DNA of 34,937 bases from JBMNOI01 sp050942995 (GCA_050942995.1 JBMNOI010000026.1:1-34937), one strand, 5' to 3'; shown: positions 22,986 through 32,557, counted from the first letter of the stretch. Notes: a model not told the origin generated them from the letters alone. Translations and numbers: made by a program.

Positions 22986-24387
22986 CACGATCAAGATCGC
23001 CCTGTTTACTCCCGTCAGCCCGGTACGATCGGGGCTCGTGGATCATATCGAATCGCTGCTCCCGGCGCTTTTGCAGCATCTCGACATCACCGTGGTGACA
23101 GACGGCAGCTATGAACCGTCGTCCCCGTTGTTTGTGGGCGGCGGCAGATCGCAGATTCCCTGGATCACCTATCAGGACTTTGGGCAGGCCCCTGAACGGT
23201 TTGATCTGGTGATCTATCAGCTGGGCAACGAGCCGAACATCCATGGGTACATGTTCGATGCAATTCACCGTTACCCGGGGATCCTCATATTGCACGATCT
23301 CGTTCTGCATCACGCCATTGCCGAACTCACGCTATCCCGCGGCCGTGCCGATGAGTATCGGGCAGAAATACGCTATAGCTATGGCGCCCGAGGCGATGAA
23401 CTGGTCCAACAGGTGATGGCCGGTCGGGAGAGGGAGATATTTGCCCGTTATCCGCTCATCGAGCGCATTCTCGACAGCAGCCTGGGAGTGATTACCTCCA
23501 ACGGCTACATGACCCGATACGTGAAAAAGGCACGCCCCGCCCTGCCGGTGTGCCACATCCCTCTGCATCTGTGCCTCCCCGACGACTTGCCCACAGAGCA
23601 AGAGGTGCTCGCATATCGCCGGCGACTGGGTCTCAACGATAAGCGCATCATCGGAACCACAGGCCTCTATAATCCCAATAACCGCCTGGATATCGCCCTG
23701 AGGGCTTTTGCCCGTGTGATCGCCAGGCATCCGGATGTTGTCTATCTTTTAGTCGGCGCTCCCCAGGACGAATCGGCGCTGCGCGCTCGGATCGCGTCCC
23801 TTGGTCTGAACGAGCATGTGCGAATGACGGGGTGGGTCCCGGCCGATGAATTTGTCAAGAGTATGCTGCTTCTTGATATCGGCGTTCAGTTACGTTATCC
23901 TCATGTCGGCGGTATGTCTTATCCGCCCCTGCATCTGATGGCGCTCGGGGTGCCCGTCATCATCAGCGACATCGAGCCCATGATGGATATACCGGCAAAT
24001 GCCGTCATCCGCATCCCTCCCAATCACCCGGATGAAGAGACGCTTCTATTCTCCGCCATCGACAGACTGCTATCAGACCCCGCATCGGGCAAAGAGCTGG
24101 CAGAGAATGGACACGCCTTTATCTCCGAACAGCACAACTCGTCCGCAATCGTGAAGCAGTTTGTTTCCTTCATCCGACAGGTTGATGAGCGACAGAGCGA
24201 GCTGGTGCGGAATATCGCAGAGCGACGTCGCACAGTTTCTGCGATAAACAATCCGCTGAGAGAGCGTCTCGTACAACTGGCGGGCGCAGCGTTGGCCGAT
24301 CTGGGGACACCGACGAACAGAGAGGATTTGCTGGCGCCCATCGCCGAGATGATTGCCGGATTGATCGGGGATAATGGCGAAAAATGA
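22978..24387 (+). CDS. GT4-like glycosyltransferase
   Basis: A 469-residue GT-B protein. It starts with IKIALFTPVSPVRSGLVDHIE, has a Rossmann-type C-terminal domain (KRIIGTTGLYNPNNRLDIAL, YLLVGAP, VRMTGWVPADEFVKSM) and ends with a charged helical tail from about residue 395. The usual EX7E donor motif is replaced by the sequence around GGMSYPPLHLMALGVPVIISD, where the first Glu is absent, so donor binding or activity may differ from its neighbours. The ATG overlaps the preceding stop (22978-22985) and no separate SD is seen, so translation probably depends on the upstream gene. Confidence 0.85.
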   Translation: MHNTIKIALFTPVSPVRSGLVDHIESLLPALLQHLDITVVTDGSYEPSSPLFVGGGRSQIPWITYQDFGQAPERFDLVIYQLGNEPNIHGYMFDAIHRYPGILILHDLVLHHAIAELTLSRGRADEYRAEIRYSYGARGDELVQQVMAGREREIFARYPLIERILDSSLGVITSNGYMTRYVKKARPALPVCHIPLHLCLPDDLPTEQEVLAYRRRLGLNDKRIIGTTGLYNPNNRLDIALRAFARVIARHPDVVYLLVGAPQDESALRARIASLGLNEHVRMTGWVPADEFVKSMLLLDIGVQLRYPHVGGMSYPPLHLMALGVPVIISDIEPMMDIPANAVIRIPPNHPDEETLLFSAIDRLLSDPASGKELAENGHAFISEQHNSSAIVKQFVSFIRQVDERQSELVRNIAERRRTVSAINNPLRERLVQLAGAALADLGTPTNREDLLAPIAEMIAGLIGDNGEK

Positions 24388-24415
24388 CGGTCGGCCACAC
24401 GCTCTGATCATCCAC

Positions 24416-24441
24416 GATCGGGCCGATGAATCGGTCCGATC
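24416..24441. repeat. Long inverted repeat, 12-bp arms
   Basis: GATCGGGCCGAT and ATCGGTCCGATC surround a two-base loop; one pair is G-T, which is G-U in RNA. It lies 28 bases after the GT4 stop and 64 bases before the next gene. A strong hairpin is expected, but there is no U-tract, so partial termination or RNA-end protection is more likely than a full intrinsic terminator. Confidence 0.5.
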
Positions 24442-24505
24442 ATCGGCAATATCCGTATCACTCCCACCGCACACATCCATCCAATAGCAGGAGCATCACC
24501 CGCAA

Positions 24506-27127
24506 ATGCTATCATCATTAGGACAACCCATTCCCGGCGATCTACTGGTCGTCATGCTGTTGCTGAGTGCATGCCTCGTGACGGGGTGGTGGGTCGTTGG
24601 CCGAACGGCGAAAGCGCTGACCGGCAACATGATCGAGCGGTGCTTGCTGTACTGTCTGCTGGGAATGGTCATCATCTCAAGCGTCGGTGTGATACTGGCC
24701 GCTCTGGGCTTGTTCCGATGGTGGCTCCTGGTTCCTCTGGTCATCGGATGGATCATCGTAGCATCGGACCGTTACCGGTCGCCCCGGCCGACAGATTCCC
24801 CGGGGCGGAATATGCCGCCCATCGTACAGGTCGGCATCGGCCTGGTCTTTCTGGCCGCAATCTGGCTATATGCACGGCCGGCAGAGCGCTTTCTGCTGCT
24901 CGACGATGCCTCGGTATATACCATCGGCGGAATCGCTCTGGCGCGTGACGGCTCGCTTTTCTACGAGCCCGATGAGTTGTTACTGCCCGACGCGCAGGGC
25001 GAAGCCATCGAAACCGAACGATTCTGGCAACATTACTCTGATTTCATCCATCAGTTTTACTCTTTCGAACGCACAATCATCATCCCATCGAGGCACTTTG
25101 GCCCGTTCTATCACTGGGCCATGCTCCGGCATGAGGTAGAGATCGGCTTCCTGTCTCTCCCCAAGGTCTGGCCGGCCATCGCCACCTGGATCGGAGGAGC
25201 TCGACGGGCGATCTCGTCTACGCCACTGTGGGGTGTAATCGGTCTCACCTTGATAGCCACCATCGGCTGCCGGACGAGTGGGTGGCGAACGGGCGTCTAC
25301 TCGCTGCTCTTTATGGGCATCAGCCTTCCACAGATCTGGTTTTCCAGATTGCCCGTTTCAGAGGTATATGCCCAGGTTTTGATCCTGATCGGGATCTACC
25401 TTCTGATGCTGGCCCGCCAGCGACTCGACGATCCGGTCATCTCCCGGCGCCTGGTACACGGAAGCTCCATCGCCGTAGCGCTTCTCACCGTCACACGCTT
25501 TGAAGGCGCGCTGTTACTGGCCTTGCTGGCCGTCCTGCTCTCGATCGTCGCGCCCGATCAACGCGAGTGGAGAAAAAAGGCGCTCATTCCCTGGCTTTGG
25601 GAAGTGGTGATCCTCGGCATTATCGGCGGATCGATCTCTATGGCCACCGCCCCATACTATCTCTTTACGAGAATCATGCAGACCGTTTCGCCCCAGATGG
25701 CCCGTGCGATGCTGACGATCGTTCTGGCGGCGGGGATGATCGTCCTCACCCCCCTGCGTCGCCACATTCGGCGCGTATCAGACCTCGCCCGTCGCCCGGC
25801 CCCATGGGTACCGGTGATCGGCTGGGTCGTATGGGGGTTCGTCGCCATCTGGCAGATGTTCGCTCGACCGTTGGAGCAAACATTTCCCGGATGGCTCGTG
25901 CAGTATTTGACGCCGCCGGTTCTGATTCTGGGGATCGTCGGGGGCGTCTGGATATCATGGCCCGAACGCCATGATCGTCGGCCTGAAATTCGAGCGTTGA
26001 GCGGTCTGTGCGCCGTGCTGCTCATCCTTTACTCGATCAACCCGATGGTCACAGCCGTACATCCCTGGGCCATACGTCGCATCGTGCCGATCATACTCCC
26101 CGTCCTGATGCTCGGCGTCGGGCATGTGACGGACAGGCTCCCCGCCCTGCTGATCCATCGCAACACAGGTGCGGGCGTTCATCTCTGGATTTCGCAGTCG
26201 GTCGGCATCCTCATAACATGCGGCGTCCTCCTGGCTCTGGGCCGGCAAAGCCTGCCGCTTGTGCCTCACCGCGATTATGACGGACTCTGGGGGCAGTTGG
26301 CCGCGCTGGCAGATGATCTGCCGCCCGACTCGATCCTGCTGTTCGACGAGCAAGGCCTGGGGCGCCATCTGACGCCCCCCATGGAGATCGTCTTTGGCCG
26401 TCCATCTCTGATACTCACCGACACAGGGGCCATTCAGAGCGCATCCACCGTGACCGACAACGTCATCAACCGTGCGATAGAGGCGGGCCGTCCCGTCTAC
26501 CTGATCGTCACCGGCGGCAACCTCGAATGGAGATCCGCCCGATGGGATCTGGTCGCCCGGGGAGGCCGGCGACTCGGCACTCCGGTGCTTCACCAGGCAT
26601 CGGGCAGACCTCCCCGAGCCACGGACATCATGCCCCAGGCATTTCTCGCCGACGTATATCAGATCGTTCCTGCGAGGACAGATCCCGAGTCGATCTACCC
26701 GATCCACATCTCAGCCGGCGCCGGCAGCCACCCCTATCTTCGTGAAGGGTTCTATGGCATCGAATGGCGAGATGCCGACACATCATTCCGCTGGACCGAC
26801 GGGAATGCCCGGATCACCGTGCCCTGGTCTGCCCGTGGTAACCCGATCACAATGAATATTCGCCTCGACATCTCCGGGTGGCGCCCGCAAGGCGAGCAAC
26901 AGGCGGAATTGGCGATCGAGGTGGGGGAAGAGGTAATATTCAGTCAGCCCCTCGACCCGACCGGGGATCAAGAGATCGTCGTGTCTCATGTCATAGATCG
27001 CGATGTCCCAGAGATCGATATTCGATTAATCAGCGATACATGGCGCCCCGATCGATTCAGTGGCGGCACGGACCAGCGTGATTTGGGAATCGTCTTTATG
27101 GGTATGGATATCTGGCTTGAGCCATGA
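24506..27127 (+). CDS. Large membrane protein, GT-C-like, with beta-rich C-terminal domain
   Basis: An 873-residue protein with about a dozen transmembrane helices between residues 10 and 590. The first long outer loop contains LLDDASVYTIG with D133/D134, the type of acidic pair used by GT-C glycosyltransferases that take polyprenyl-phosphate sugars. A soluble part follows from about residue 600 (GLWGQLAALADDLPPDSILLF and onward). It ends in a 126-residue domain (748-873) starting GFYGIEWRDADTSFRWTDG and containing DISGWRPQG and the LGIVFMGMDI end, which recurs in the next gene. It probably glycosylates something on the outer face of the membrane or binds glycan there. The start ATG has AGGAG at 24489-24493, somewhat far upstream. 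Function is inferred, not certain. Confidence 0.75.
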   Translation: MLSSLGQPIPGDLLVVMLLLSACLVTGWWVVGRTAKALTGNMIERCLLYCLLGMVIISSVGVILAALGLFRWWLLVPLVIGWIIVASDRYRSPRPTDSPGRNMPPIVQVGIGLVFLAAIWLYARPAERFLLLDDASVYTIGGIALARDGSLFYEPDELLLPDAQGEAIETERFWQHYSDFIHQFYSFERTIIIPSRHFGPFYHWAMLRHEVEIGFLSLPKVWPAIATWIGGARRAISSTPLWGVIGLTLIATIGCRTSGWRTGVYSLLFMGISLPQIWFSRLPVSEVYAQVLILIGIYLLMLARQRLDDPVISRRLVHGSSIAVALLTVTRFEGALLLALLAVLLSIVAPDQREWRKKALIPWLWEVVILGIIGGSISMATAPYYLFTRIMQTVSPQMARAMLTIVLAAGMIVLTPLRRHIRRVSDLARRPAPWVPVIGWVVWGFVAIWQMFARPLEQTFPGWLVQYLTPPVLILGIVGGVWISWPERHDRRPEIRALSGLCAVLLILYSINPMVTAVHPWAIRRIVPIILPVLMLGVGHVTDRLPALLIHRNTGAGVHLWISQSVGILITCGVLLALGRQSLPLVPHRDYDGLWGQLAALADDLPPDSILLFDEQGLGRHLTPPMEIVFGRPSLILTDTGAIQSASTVTDNVINRAIEAGRPVYLIVTGGNLEWRSARWDLVARGGRRLGTPVLHQASGRPPRATDIMPQAFLADVYQIVPARTDPESIYPIHISAGAGSHPYLREGFYGIEWRDADTSFRWTDGNARITVPWSARGNPITMNIRLDISGWRPQGEQQAELAIEVGEEVIFSQPLDPTGDQEIVVSHVIDRDVPEIDIRLISDTWRPDRFSGGTDQRDLGIVFMGMDIWLEP

Positions 27128-27237
27128 AACAGGAATCGACTCCTGATGCGTACCGCCCGCCCCATTCGACACACCTCGTCCCGCAGGTTAGTCGGCTACG
27201 GAGGTGATCTCATGATATGCATAACCGGGAGGCTTGA

Positions 27238-29925
27238 TTGCGGTTCATTCATCGGATTCGTTACAGCGTTGAAGGAATGATCGCCCGTCACAAGCACATA
27301 CTGGTCACCGGTCTCGCCTATCAGATCATCACGATCATCATCCTGTATCCGTTATCCATACGGCCGGGCACCCTTTTGCCCGTTCACGCCTACGACACCT
27401 ACCAGCACCTCTGGTCGCTATGGTGGTTCCGACACGCAATCGTCCACCTCGGCATCAGCCCGGCGCAGGTCACCCATCTGTACGCGCCTGAGGGGGCTTA
27501 TATGCCCCTGCTCATGACGGCGCCGATCCCGCACCTGTTCTCCATCCCGCTTCAACCCATATTCGGCCTGATCGGGACCTATAACTTTTTACTGCTGATC
27601 TCTTTTCCGCTCTGTGGAATGGCCATGTACGCTCTGGCCCTTGATGTCACCCGATCTCGCCCCGGGGCGTTCATCGCCGGCTTGATCTATGCCTTCTTTC
27701 CCGGGAAAATGGTTCATATCGCCGGGCACTATTTGCAATTTCACATATACTGGCTGCCCCTCTATGTCCTGTTTCTCTTGAGGTTGATCAGGCAGCCCGG
27801 CAGAAAGAACGCGCTCCTCACCGGCCTGTTCCTCGCGCTATCGAGCATAAGCCATCTGATGCACGCCGCCTACTTTGTCGGTCTGATTACGCCCTTTATC
27901 CTGCTCTACTACCTGATTTTTGGTCGACGGGCGATCCTCAACCGGCGATTCGCGGGCGGACTGACCACCGCCCTGATTGTCGCATCGATCATCATGGCGC
28001 CTTTTTACGGCCCGTACATCTATGACACATTGACCCATGCGAACCGATTCGACTATCCGGGGGGTGACGTTATTTTTTGTGCGGACCTGCTTCATCTCTT
28101 CGTGCCGGTGCCCGTGCATCCTATCGTACAACGCATCCCCTGGCTCTACCGCTTTGTAACCGGCATACTGCGATACGAGAACAGCTTTGTAGAAAGCACA
28201 GTCTACCTGGGTTGGTCTGCGATGGCCGTTGCCGTCCTCGGTGCACTCAAGTATGGTCGCAGAGTACGGCTATGGGGGACGCTCACCCTGTTCTCCGCCC
28301 TCCTCACTCTGGGGCCCCTCCTTCAGATCGGCGGAAAAGTGATCACCCTCACATTCGACGACATCGACACGGCCGTGCTGCTTCCCTACGGGCTCCTCAA
28401 GATTTTGCCGTTCTACAGCCTGGGGCGTACACCGGGGCGGATCAACACGCTTGTGACGGTTGCTTTCGCCGTCGTCTGTGCCTGTGGCGTCGCGTGGTTG
28501 TATCAGCAGCTCGCAAGATTCCGCAAGAGATGGCTGCTCGTGCCGGCCCTTGCCGCAGTGATTCTCTTCGAATACGTCACATGGTGGCCGCTGCCGACCT
28601 TTGCCACACCCGTGTCACCCTTTTATGAACAGATCGCCGACTCGGGTCACAGCAGCGTGTTCACCTTTCCCTACTTTTTTATGCGAGATTCGCGTCTGGA
28701 TACGGCGCCGAACTGGGGCATGCTCTATCAGACGATCCACGGCCATCCCATCAACGGCGGATATATCCACCGCTGGCCCCATGAAGCCAAAGGGCGCACC
28801 GTGGGACTCGATCACCTGTTGATGCCCGAGCGGGGTATCGATATTTTCGAGTATGCGGACAACTGGCACCCGGCAACAATCTTGAGTACACTCGGATACC
28901 GGTATGTGGTTGTGCCCAAGCCGGTCACCGCGGAGAGCTCCCCCGAGCTGCAGACGCAATCCAAAGCATGGGGCGCCAAAGAGATATTGAGCCGGGCAGA
29001 TCGGGCTCTGGCATCGGAGCGCTTTTCTTCCATGTTCAACCTGATCTATGAGGATGATCAACTATGGGTGTATCGGGTTCCAGATGACACGATAGATGCC
29101 CGTGCTCTATGGATGTATGTCGGCATGAATTGGGAGGTCGATCCCTGGCAGACGCCCGAGGGAACGACGCGCCGGATGGCCGACGGCGCAGAGATCATCA
29201 TCGAATCGATCGAATCGCATCAGGTTGTCCTCTCTTTTCAGATCAGCGGGCTGGAAAACAGCACGCTGCGTTGGGAGTTGAACGGAGACGAGCTCGTCAC
29301 CTTTCATGTGGGAACAGACTGGCAGGAACTCACCACACGGCCGTTCGAACTCGAGCCGGGACGCAACGTATTGCGTATCCACAACCTGACTCCGCCGGAG
29401 CATGATGATCCCCGATTGGCTCAGATCAGGAATGTGCGCCTGCTGCCGGTAGAGAAACTGGTCACGCAAGCCGCGGCGGGCAACTCGCCCATAGATATCG
29501 TGGCCGGAAAACGAGATAGAACCTATCTGGGCGGTGGTTTTTACAGCCTTGAGACCCATTCCGATCTATCCTATCGATGGACGGCCGGCAAAGCCTCCAT
29601 CCTGACACCCTGGCCGGGGGCGGATCCTTCAGAGCCCCTGGCCCTGTCATTGCGGCTGGATCTGGCTACATGGCGGCCTGAGGGCGTTCCGGCGCCACAG
29701 ATCGCCATAGAGATCGAGGGCATCCGCGTCTATGAGGGGGTGGCCGCCGATCCGCACCGCCATATCATCGAGATCGACACACCTCCTCTGGAGAATCGAA
29801 ATCTGCTCGAACTCGAGATCGAGATCATGAGCGATCCGTGGACCCCAGGGGTTATGGATTCGAGATCCCTCGGCATCGCCTTCTTTGGGCTCAACATATC
29901 CACAGAGCAAGATACGGCACGATAG
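27238..29925 (+). CDS. Large membrane protein, GT-C/YfhO-like, with two beta-rich C-terminal domains
   Basis: An 895-residue protein with about eleven transmembrane helices up to roughly residue 450. The first outer loop has AYDTYQHLWSLWW (D53) and THLYAPEGAYM, a pattern of GT-C/YfhO-like membrane proteins. Soluble extracellular parts follow, including a jelly-roll-like segment near 650-740 (TLRWELNGDEL, PGRNVLRIHNLT) and a C-terminal domain at 767-895 homologous to that of the preceding protein (GFYSLETHSDLSYRWTAG, LATWRPEG, LGIAFFGLNI). The start is TTG with GGGAGG six bases upstream; the ATG at 27277 has AAGGA directly against it and is less suitable. It is likely to act on the surface glycan. 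Confidence 0.75.
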   Translation: MRFIHRIRYSVEGMIARHKHILVTGLAYQIITIIILYPLSIRPGTLLPVHAYDTYQHLWSLWWFRHAIVHLGISPAQVTHLYAPEGAYMPLLMTAPIPHLFSIPLQPIFGLIGTYNFLLLISFPLCGMAMYALALDVTRSRPGAFIAGLIYAFFPGKMVHIAGHYLQFHIYWLPLYVLFLLRLIRQPGRKNALLTGLFLALSSISHLMHAAYFVGLITPFILLYYLIFGRRAILNRRFAGGLTTALIVASIIMAPFYGPYIYDTLTHANRFDYPGGDVIFCADLLHLFVPVPVHPIVQRIPWLYRFVTGILRYENSFVESTVYLGWSAMAVAVLGALKYGRRVRLWGTLTLFSALLTLGPLLQIGGKVITLTFDDIDTAVLLPYGLLKILPFYSLGRTPGRINTLVTVAFAVVCACGVAWLYQQLARFRKRWLLVPALAAVILFEYVTWWPLPTFATPVSPFYEQIADSGHSSVFTFPYFFMRDSRLDTAPNWGMLYQTIHGHPINGGYIHRWPHEAKGRTVGLDHLLMPERGIDIFEYADNWHPATILSTLGYRYVVVPKPVTAESSPELQTQSKAWGAKEILSRADRALASERFSSMFNLIYEDDQLWVYRVPDDTIDARALWMYVGMNWEVDPWQTPEGTTRRMADGAEIIIESIESHQVVLSFQISGLENSTLRWELNGDELVTFHVGTDWQELTTRPFELEPGRNVLRIHNLTPPEHDDPRLAQIRNVRLLPVEKLVTQAAAGNSPIDIVAGKRDRTYLGGGFYSLETHSDLSYRWTAGKASILTPWPGADPSEPLALSLRLDLATWRPEGVPAPQIAIEIEGIRVYEGVAADPHRHIIEIDTPPLENRNLLELEIEIMSDPWTPGVMDSRSLGIAFFGLNISTEQDTAR

Positions 29926-29967
29926 GAAAAAGACCCTGTCTCATACATTATTCCGGTGGACAAGACC

Positions 29968-31257
29968 ATGCACATCCTTTTCCTGACCCCCTCCTTTCCG
30001 CCCAAGATAGGCGGCGGTGAGCGCTATGCCCATATGCTGGCGACACGCCTCACCCGAGAGGGGCACTGCGTAACCGTCATCACGGGCGACGCACAGCGCG
30101 AGGATGATTTCTGGCGCCCCCAGAAACCGGGCCCGGTGACCGAGACACAAGAGGGGATGTTGCGGGTGATCCGTTGCCCCATGGCGGGCCTGCCCGGTGG
30201 TTTTGCCGCCCTCTCTCTCTGGCGCAAGGCCATGATCGTGCGCTCGGCCTTGCCGGGGCCGCAGATCGCACAGCTCGAACAGATGGCCCGGCGCGTGCCC
30301 CACATCCCCGCCCTGGCGGACGCGCTGGCGACGCTGGGCGAAACGCCCGACCTCGTTCACGCCTTTAATCTATCCTGGGAGTACCCCCTGATCGAGGCTC
30401 GACGGTATGCGGCGCAGCACGATCTGCCGCTGGTGGTGACGCCCTTTTATCATCCCGGCACAGAACGACGCGACCGGGTCGCACTCAACCACACCATGGC
30501 CCATCAGCGTCGGGTGCTCTCCGAGGCCGACGCGGTCACGACCCTGACCGACATCGAGCGCCGGCACTTGCTCGAATTGGGGTTATCACCAGAACGCGTG
30601 CATGTATTGGGCAGCGGCATCGATGTGCCCGCCATAACGTCCGACGACAAAGAGGAGGCAGCGCCAGATGATCTGGCACAACCTCTGGTGCTCTTTATCG
30701 GGCGTGTGGGGCACGACAAGGGTGCTCTGCATGCCGCAGAAGCCGTTCGCGCCCTGAACGACCGGGGCACCCACGCCACTCTGGCGCTGGTCGGCCCGAC
30801 GGCACCCGAGTTCAAGCGCTACCATCGCCGTCTGCCGATAGCAGAGCGGGCGTTCATTCGCCCCCTGGGCGTGGTGGATGAGGACACCAAGCAACATCTC
30901 CTGTCTCGATCCAGAGCCCTGGTGCTGCCTTCGCGGGTCGAGTCGTTCGGCCTGGTGTTTCTGGAGGCATGGTCTCACGGCGTGCCCGTTATCGGCGCCC
31001 GTGCCGGAGGCATTCCCGATGTAATCGATCACGGGGTGAACGGCTTTTTGGTGGATTATGGCGATGTCGCCGCGCTGGCGGCCCACCTGCACATGCTACT
31101 AGAGGATCGTCCGCTGGCAACCCGGATGGGCGAGCGCGGACGGCAAAAGCTGACCGCCGTCTATACCTGGGATACGGTCTGCGAGCGTCTGCTCACCCTC
31201 TACAGACAGGTGTTGATCCGCAGAGGCCATCGCCCGAGCACCGGGGAGAATGGATGA
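29968..31257 (+). CDS. GT4-family glycosyltransferase
   Basis: A 429-residue GT4 enzyme. It opens MHILFLTPSFPPKIGGGERYAH with the glycine-rich acceptor loop. The C-terminal domain has VLFIGRVGHDKGALHAAEA, the SRVESFGLVFLE motif with EX7E at E325/E333, and SHGVPVIGARAGGIPDV. A GTG at 29956 would add four residues (MDKT), but GGTGG is better placed for the ATG at 29968. The gene follows the membrane protein by 42 bases and overlaps nothing upstream; the next GT4 starts immediately after its stop. Its donor is unknown. Confidence 0.92.
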   Translation: MHILFLTPSFPPKIGGGERYAHMLATRLTREGHCVTVITGDAQREDDFWRPQKPGPVTETQEGMLRVIRCPMAGLPGGFAALSLWRKAMIVRSALPGPQIAQLEQMARRVPHIPALADALATLGETPDLVHAFNLSWEYPLIEARRYAAQHDLPLVVTPFYHPGTERRDRVALNHTMAHQRRVLSEADAVTTLTDIERRHLLELGLSPERVHVLGSGIDVPAITSDDKEEAAPDDLAQPLVLFIGRVGHDKGALHAAEAVRALNDRGTHATLALVGPTAPEFKRYHRRLPIAERAFIRPLGVVDEDTKQHLLSRSRALVLPSRVESFGLVFLEAWSHGVPVIGARAGGIPDVIDHGVNGFLVDYGDVAALAAHLHMLLEDRPLATRMGERGRQKLTAVYTWDTVCERLLTLYRQVLIRRGHRPSTGENG

Positions 31258-31258
31258 T

Positions 31259-32557
31259 ATGCGCATAGCCTACATAGTCCACCGCTTCCCTCCCGAGGGC
31301 GTGGGCGGAACCGAGATATATACCTGGAATCTGGCCCGCGCCGTCGCCGCCGCAGGCCACCAGGTTCACATCTTTTATCCCTCTGCCGATATCGAGGAAC
31401 CTCAACAGATCGAGCGTGACGGATTGCACATCCGGCGGGTGCCGCGTCCAACGCGACAACATGGCGCCGACCCGGCGACACAGTTCTGGCATGAATTTCG
31501 CCATGCGGGCATCGAAAAAGAGTTTCGGCGCTTTCTGAACGACGTGCGGCCCGACCTGGTTCATTTCCAGCATGTCCAGTGGGTCTCGGCCCGCCTCATC
31601 GCCCTCGCCCATGAGGTCCCCCGCGTCGTGACGCTGCACGACTACTGGTATTTCTGCGCTAACGGTCAACTCATCCGTCCTGATGATGAGATCTGCCCCG
31701 GCCCTGCATGGGGCTGGCGCTGTGTGGATTGCGGCGCCGCCCGCGCCGCCATGCTCTGGCTGCGGGCGTTGCGCCCTCTGGTTGCGATTCCTTTTGCCGC
31801 TCGCAATCTCTACTTGCGTCATCTGCTGCGCTCGGTAGACCGCCTGATCGCCCCCAGCCGCTTTCTGCGCGATCAGTATGCGTCAGAGGGGTTGCCGGCC
31901 GAGCGAATCGACGTCATCGGGCACGGCCTGGACCATTCACGGCTGGCCTCCGGCGCCAAAGAGCTACCACCGCCCTCCGGTCATCCCCATTTCGGCTACC
32001 TCGGCTCGATCGCCCATCCCAAAGGCGTTCACGTGCTGATCGAGGCGTTTAACACTCTGCCGCCCGGCGCCGCGCTGACGATCTATGGAGATCCGCAGCG
32101 CTTCCCCGAATATACCGCCCGATTACGCGCGCTGGTGCGGCATCCGGGCATCCGCTTCGCCGGAGCGCTGGATTACGCATCCATCGGCGATGCGCTGCGA
32201 CAACTGGATTATCTGGTGGTGCCTTCGATATGGTACGAGAGCTATGTGCTGGTTGCGCAAGAGGCCATGGGGATGAAGGTGCCCGTCGTGGCCAGTCGAC
32301 TGGGGGCGTTGATCGAACGGGTGAAGGACGGTAAAACGGGGCGGCTCTTCGAGCCGGGAGATGTCGCCGACCTCGCACGAGTGCTGCGCGACCTGATAGA
32401 GCATCCCGAGCTATGCAACCGCTATCGCGCCAGTATCCCCCCCGTCCCCACAATGGCCGAGCACGTTCAGCGGGTACTCGACGTCTATGACGAGATCATC
32501 CGGCGCTCACGCATCGGGCCGTCGCACACTATACTTCCTCGGCGAAACGTCGGCTGA
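31259..32557 (+). CDS. GT4-family glycosyltransferase with Cys4 insertion
   Basis: A 432-residue GT4 enzyme starting MRIAYIVHRFPPEGVGGTEIY. EX7E is E327/E335 (ESYVLVAQEA). Four cysteines at 133, 146, 155 and 158 follow HDYWY with spacing C-X12-C-X8-C-X2-C, exactly as in the GT4 at 38-1375, so the two probably belong to one subfamily with a bound metal. An upstream ATG at 31250 lies too near the GGGGAG site; the ATG at 31259, one base after the preceding stop, has good spacing and is chosen. The last 29 bases overlap the convergent permease gene. Confidence 0.92.
   Translation: MRIAYIVHRFPPEGVGGTEIYTWNLARAVAAAGHQVHIFYPSADIEEPQQIERDGLHIRRVPRPTRQHGADPATQFWHEFRHAGIEKEFRRFLNDVRPDLVHFQHVQWVSARLIALAHEVPRVVTLHDYWYFCANGQLIRPDDEICPGPAWGWRCVDCGAARAAMLWLRALRPLVAIPFAARNLYLRHLLRSVDRLIAPSRFLRDQYASEGLPAERIDVIGHGLDHSRLASGAKELPPPSGHPHFGYLGSIAHPKGVHVLIEAFNTLPPGAALTIYGDPQRFPEYTARLRALVRHPGIRFAGALDYASIGDALRQLDYLVVPSIWYESYVLVAQEAMGMKVPVVASRLGALIERVKDGKTGRLFEPGDVADLARVLRDLIEHPELCNRYRASIPPVPTMAEHVQRVLDVYDEIIRRSRIGPSHTILPRRNVG

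Noticed and set aside
27130..27145. Small inverted repeat CAGGA/TCCTG after the first membrane protein
   Set aside because: Arms of five bases around a six-base loop are expected by chance and no T-run follows.
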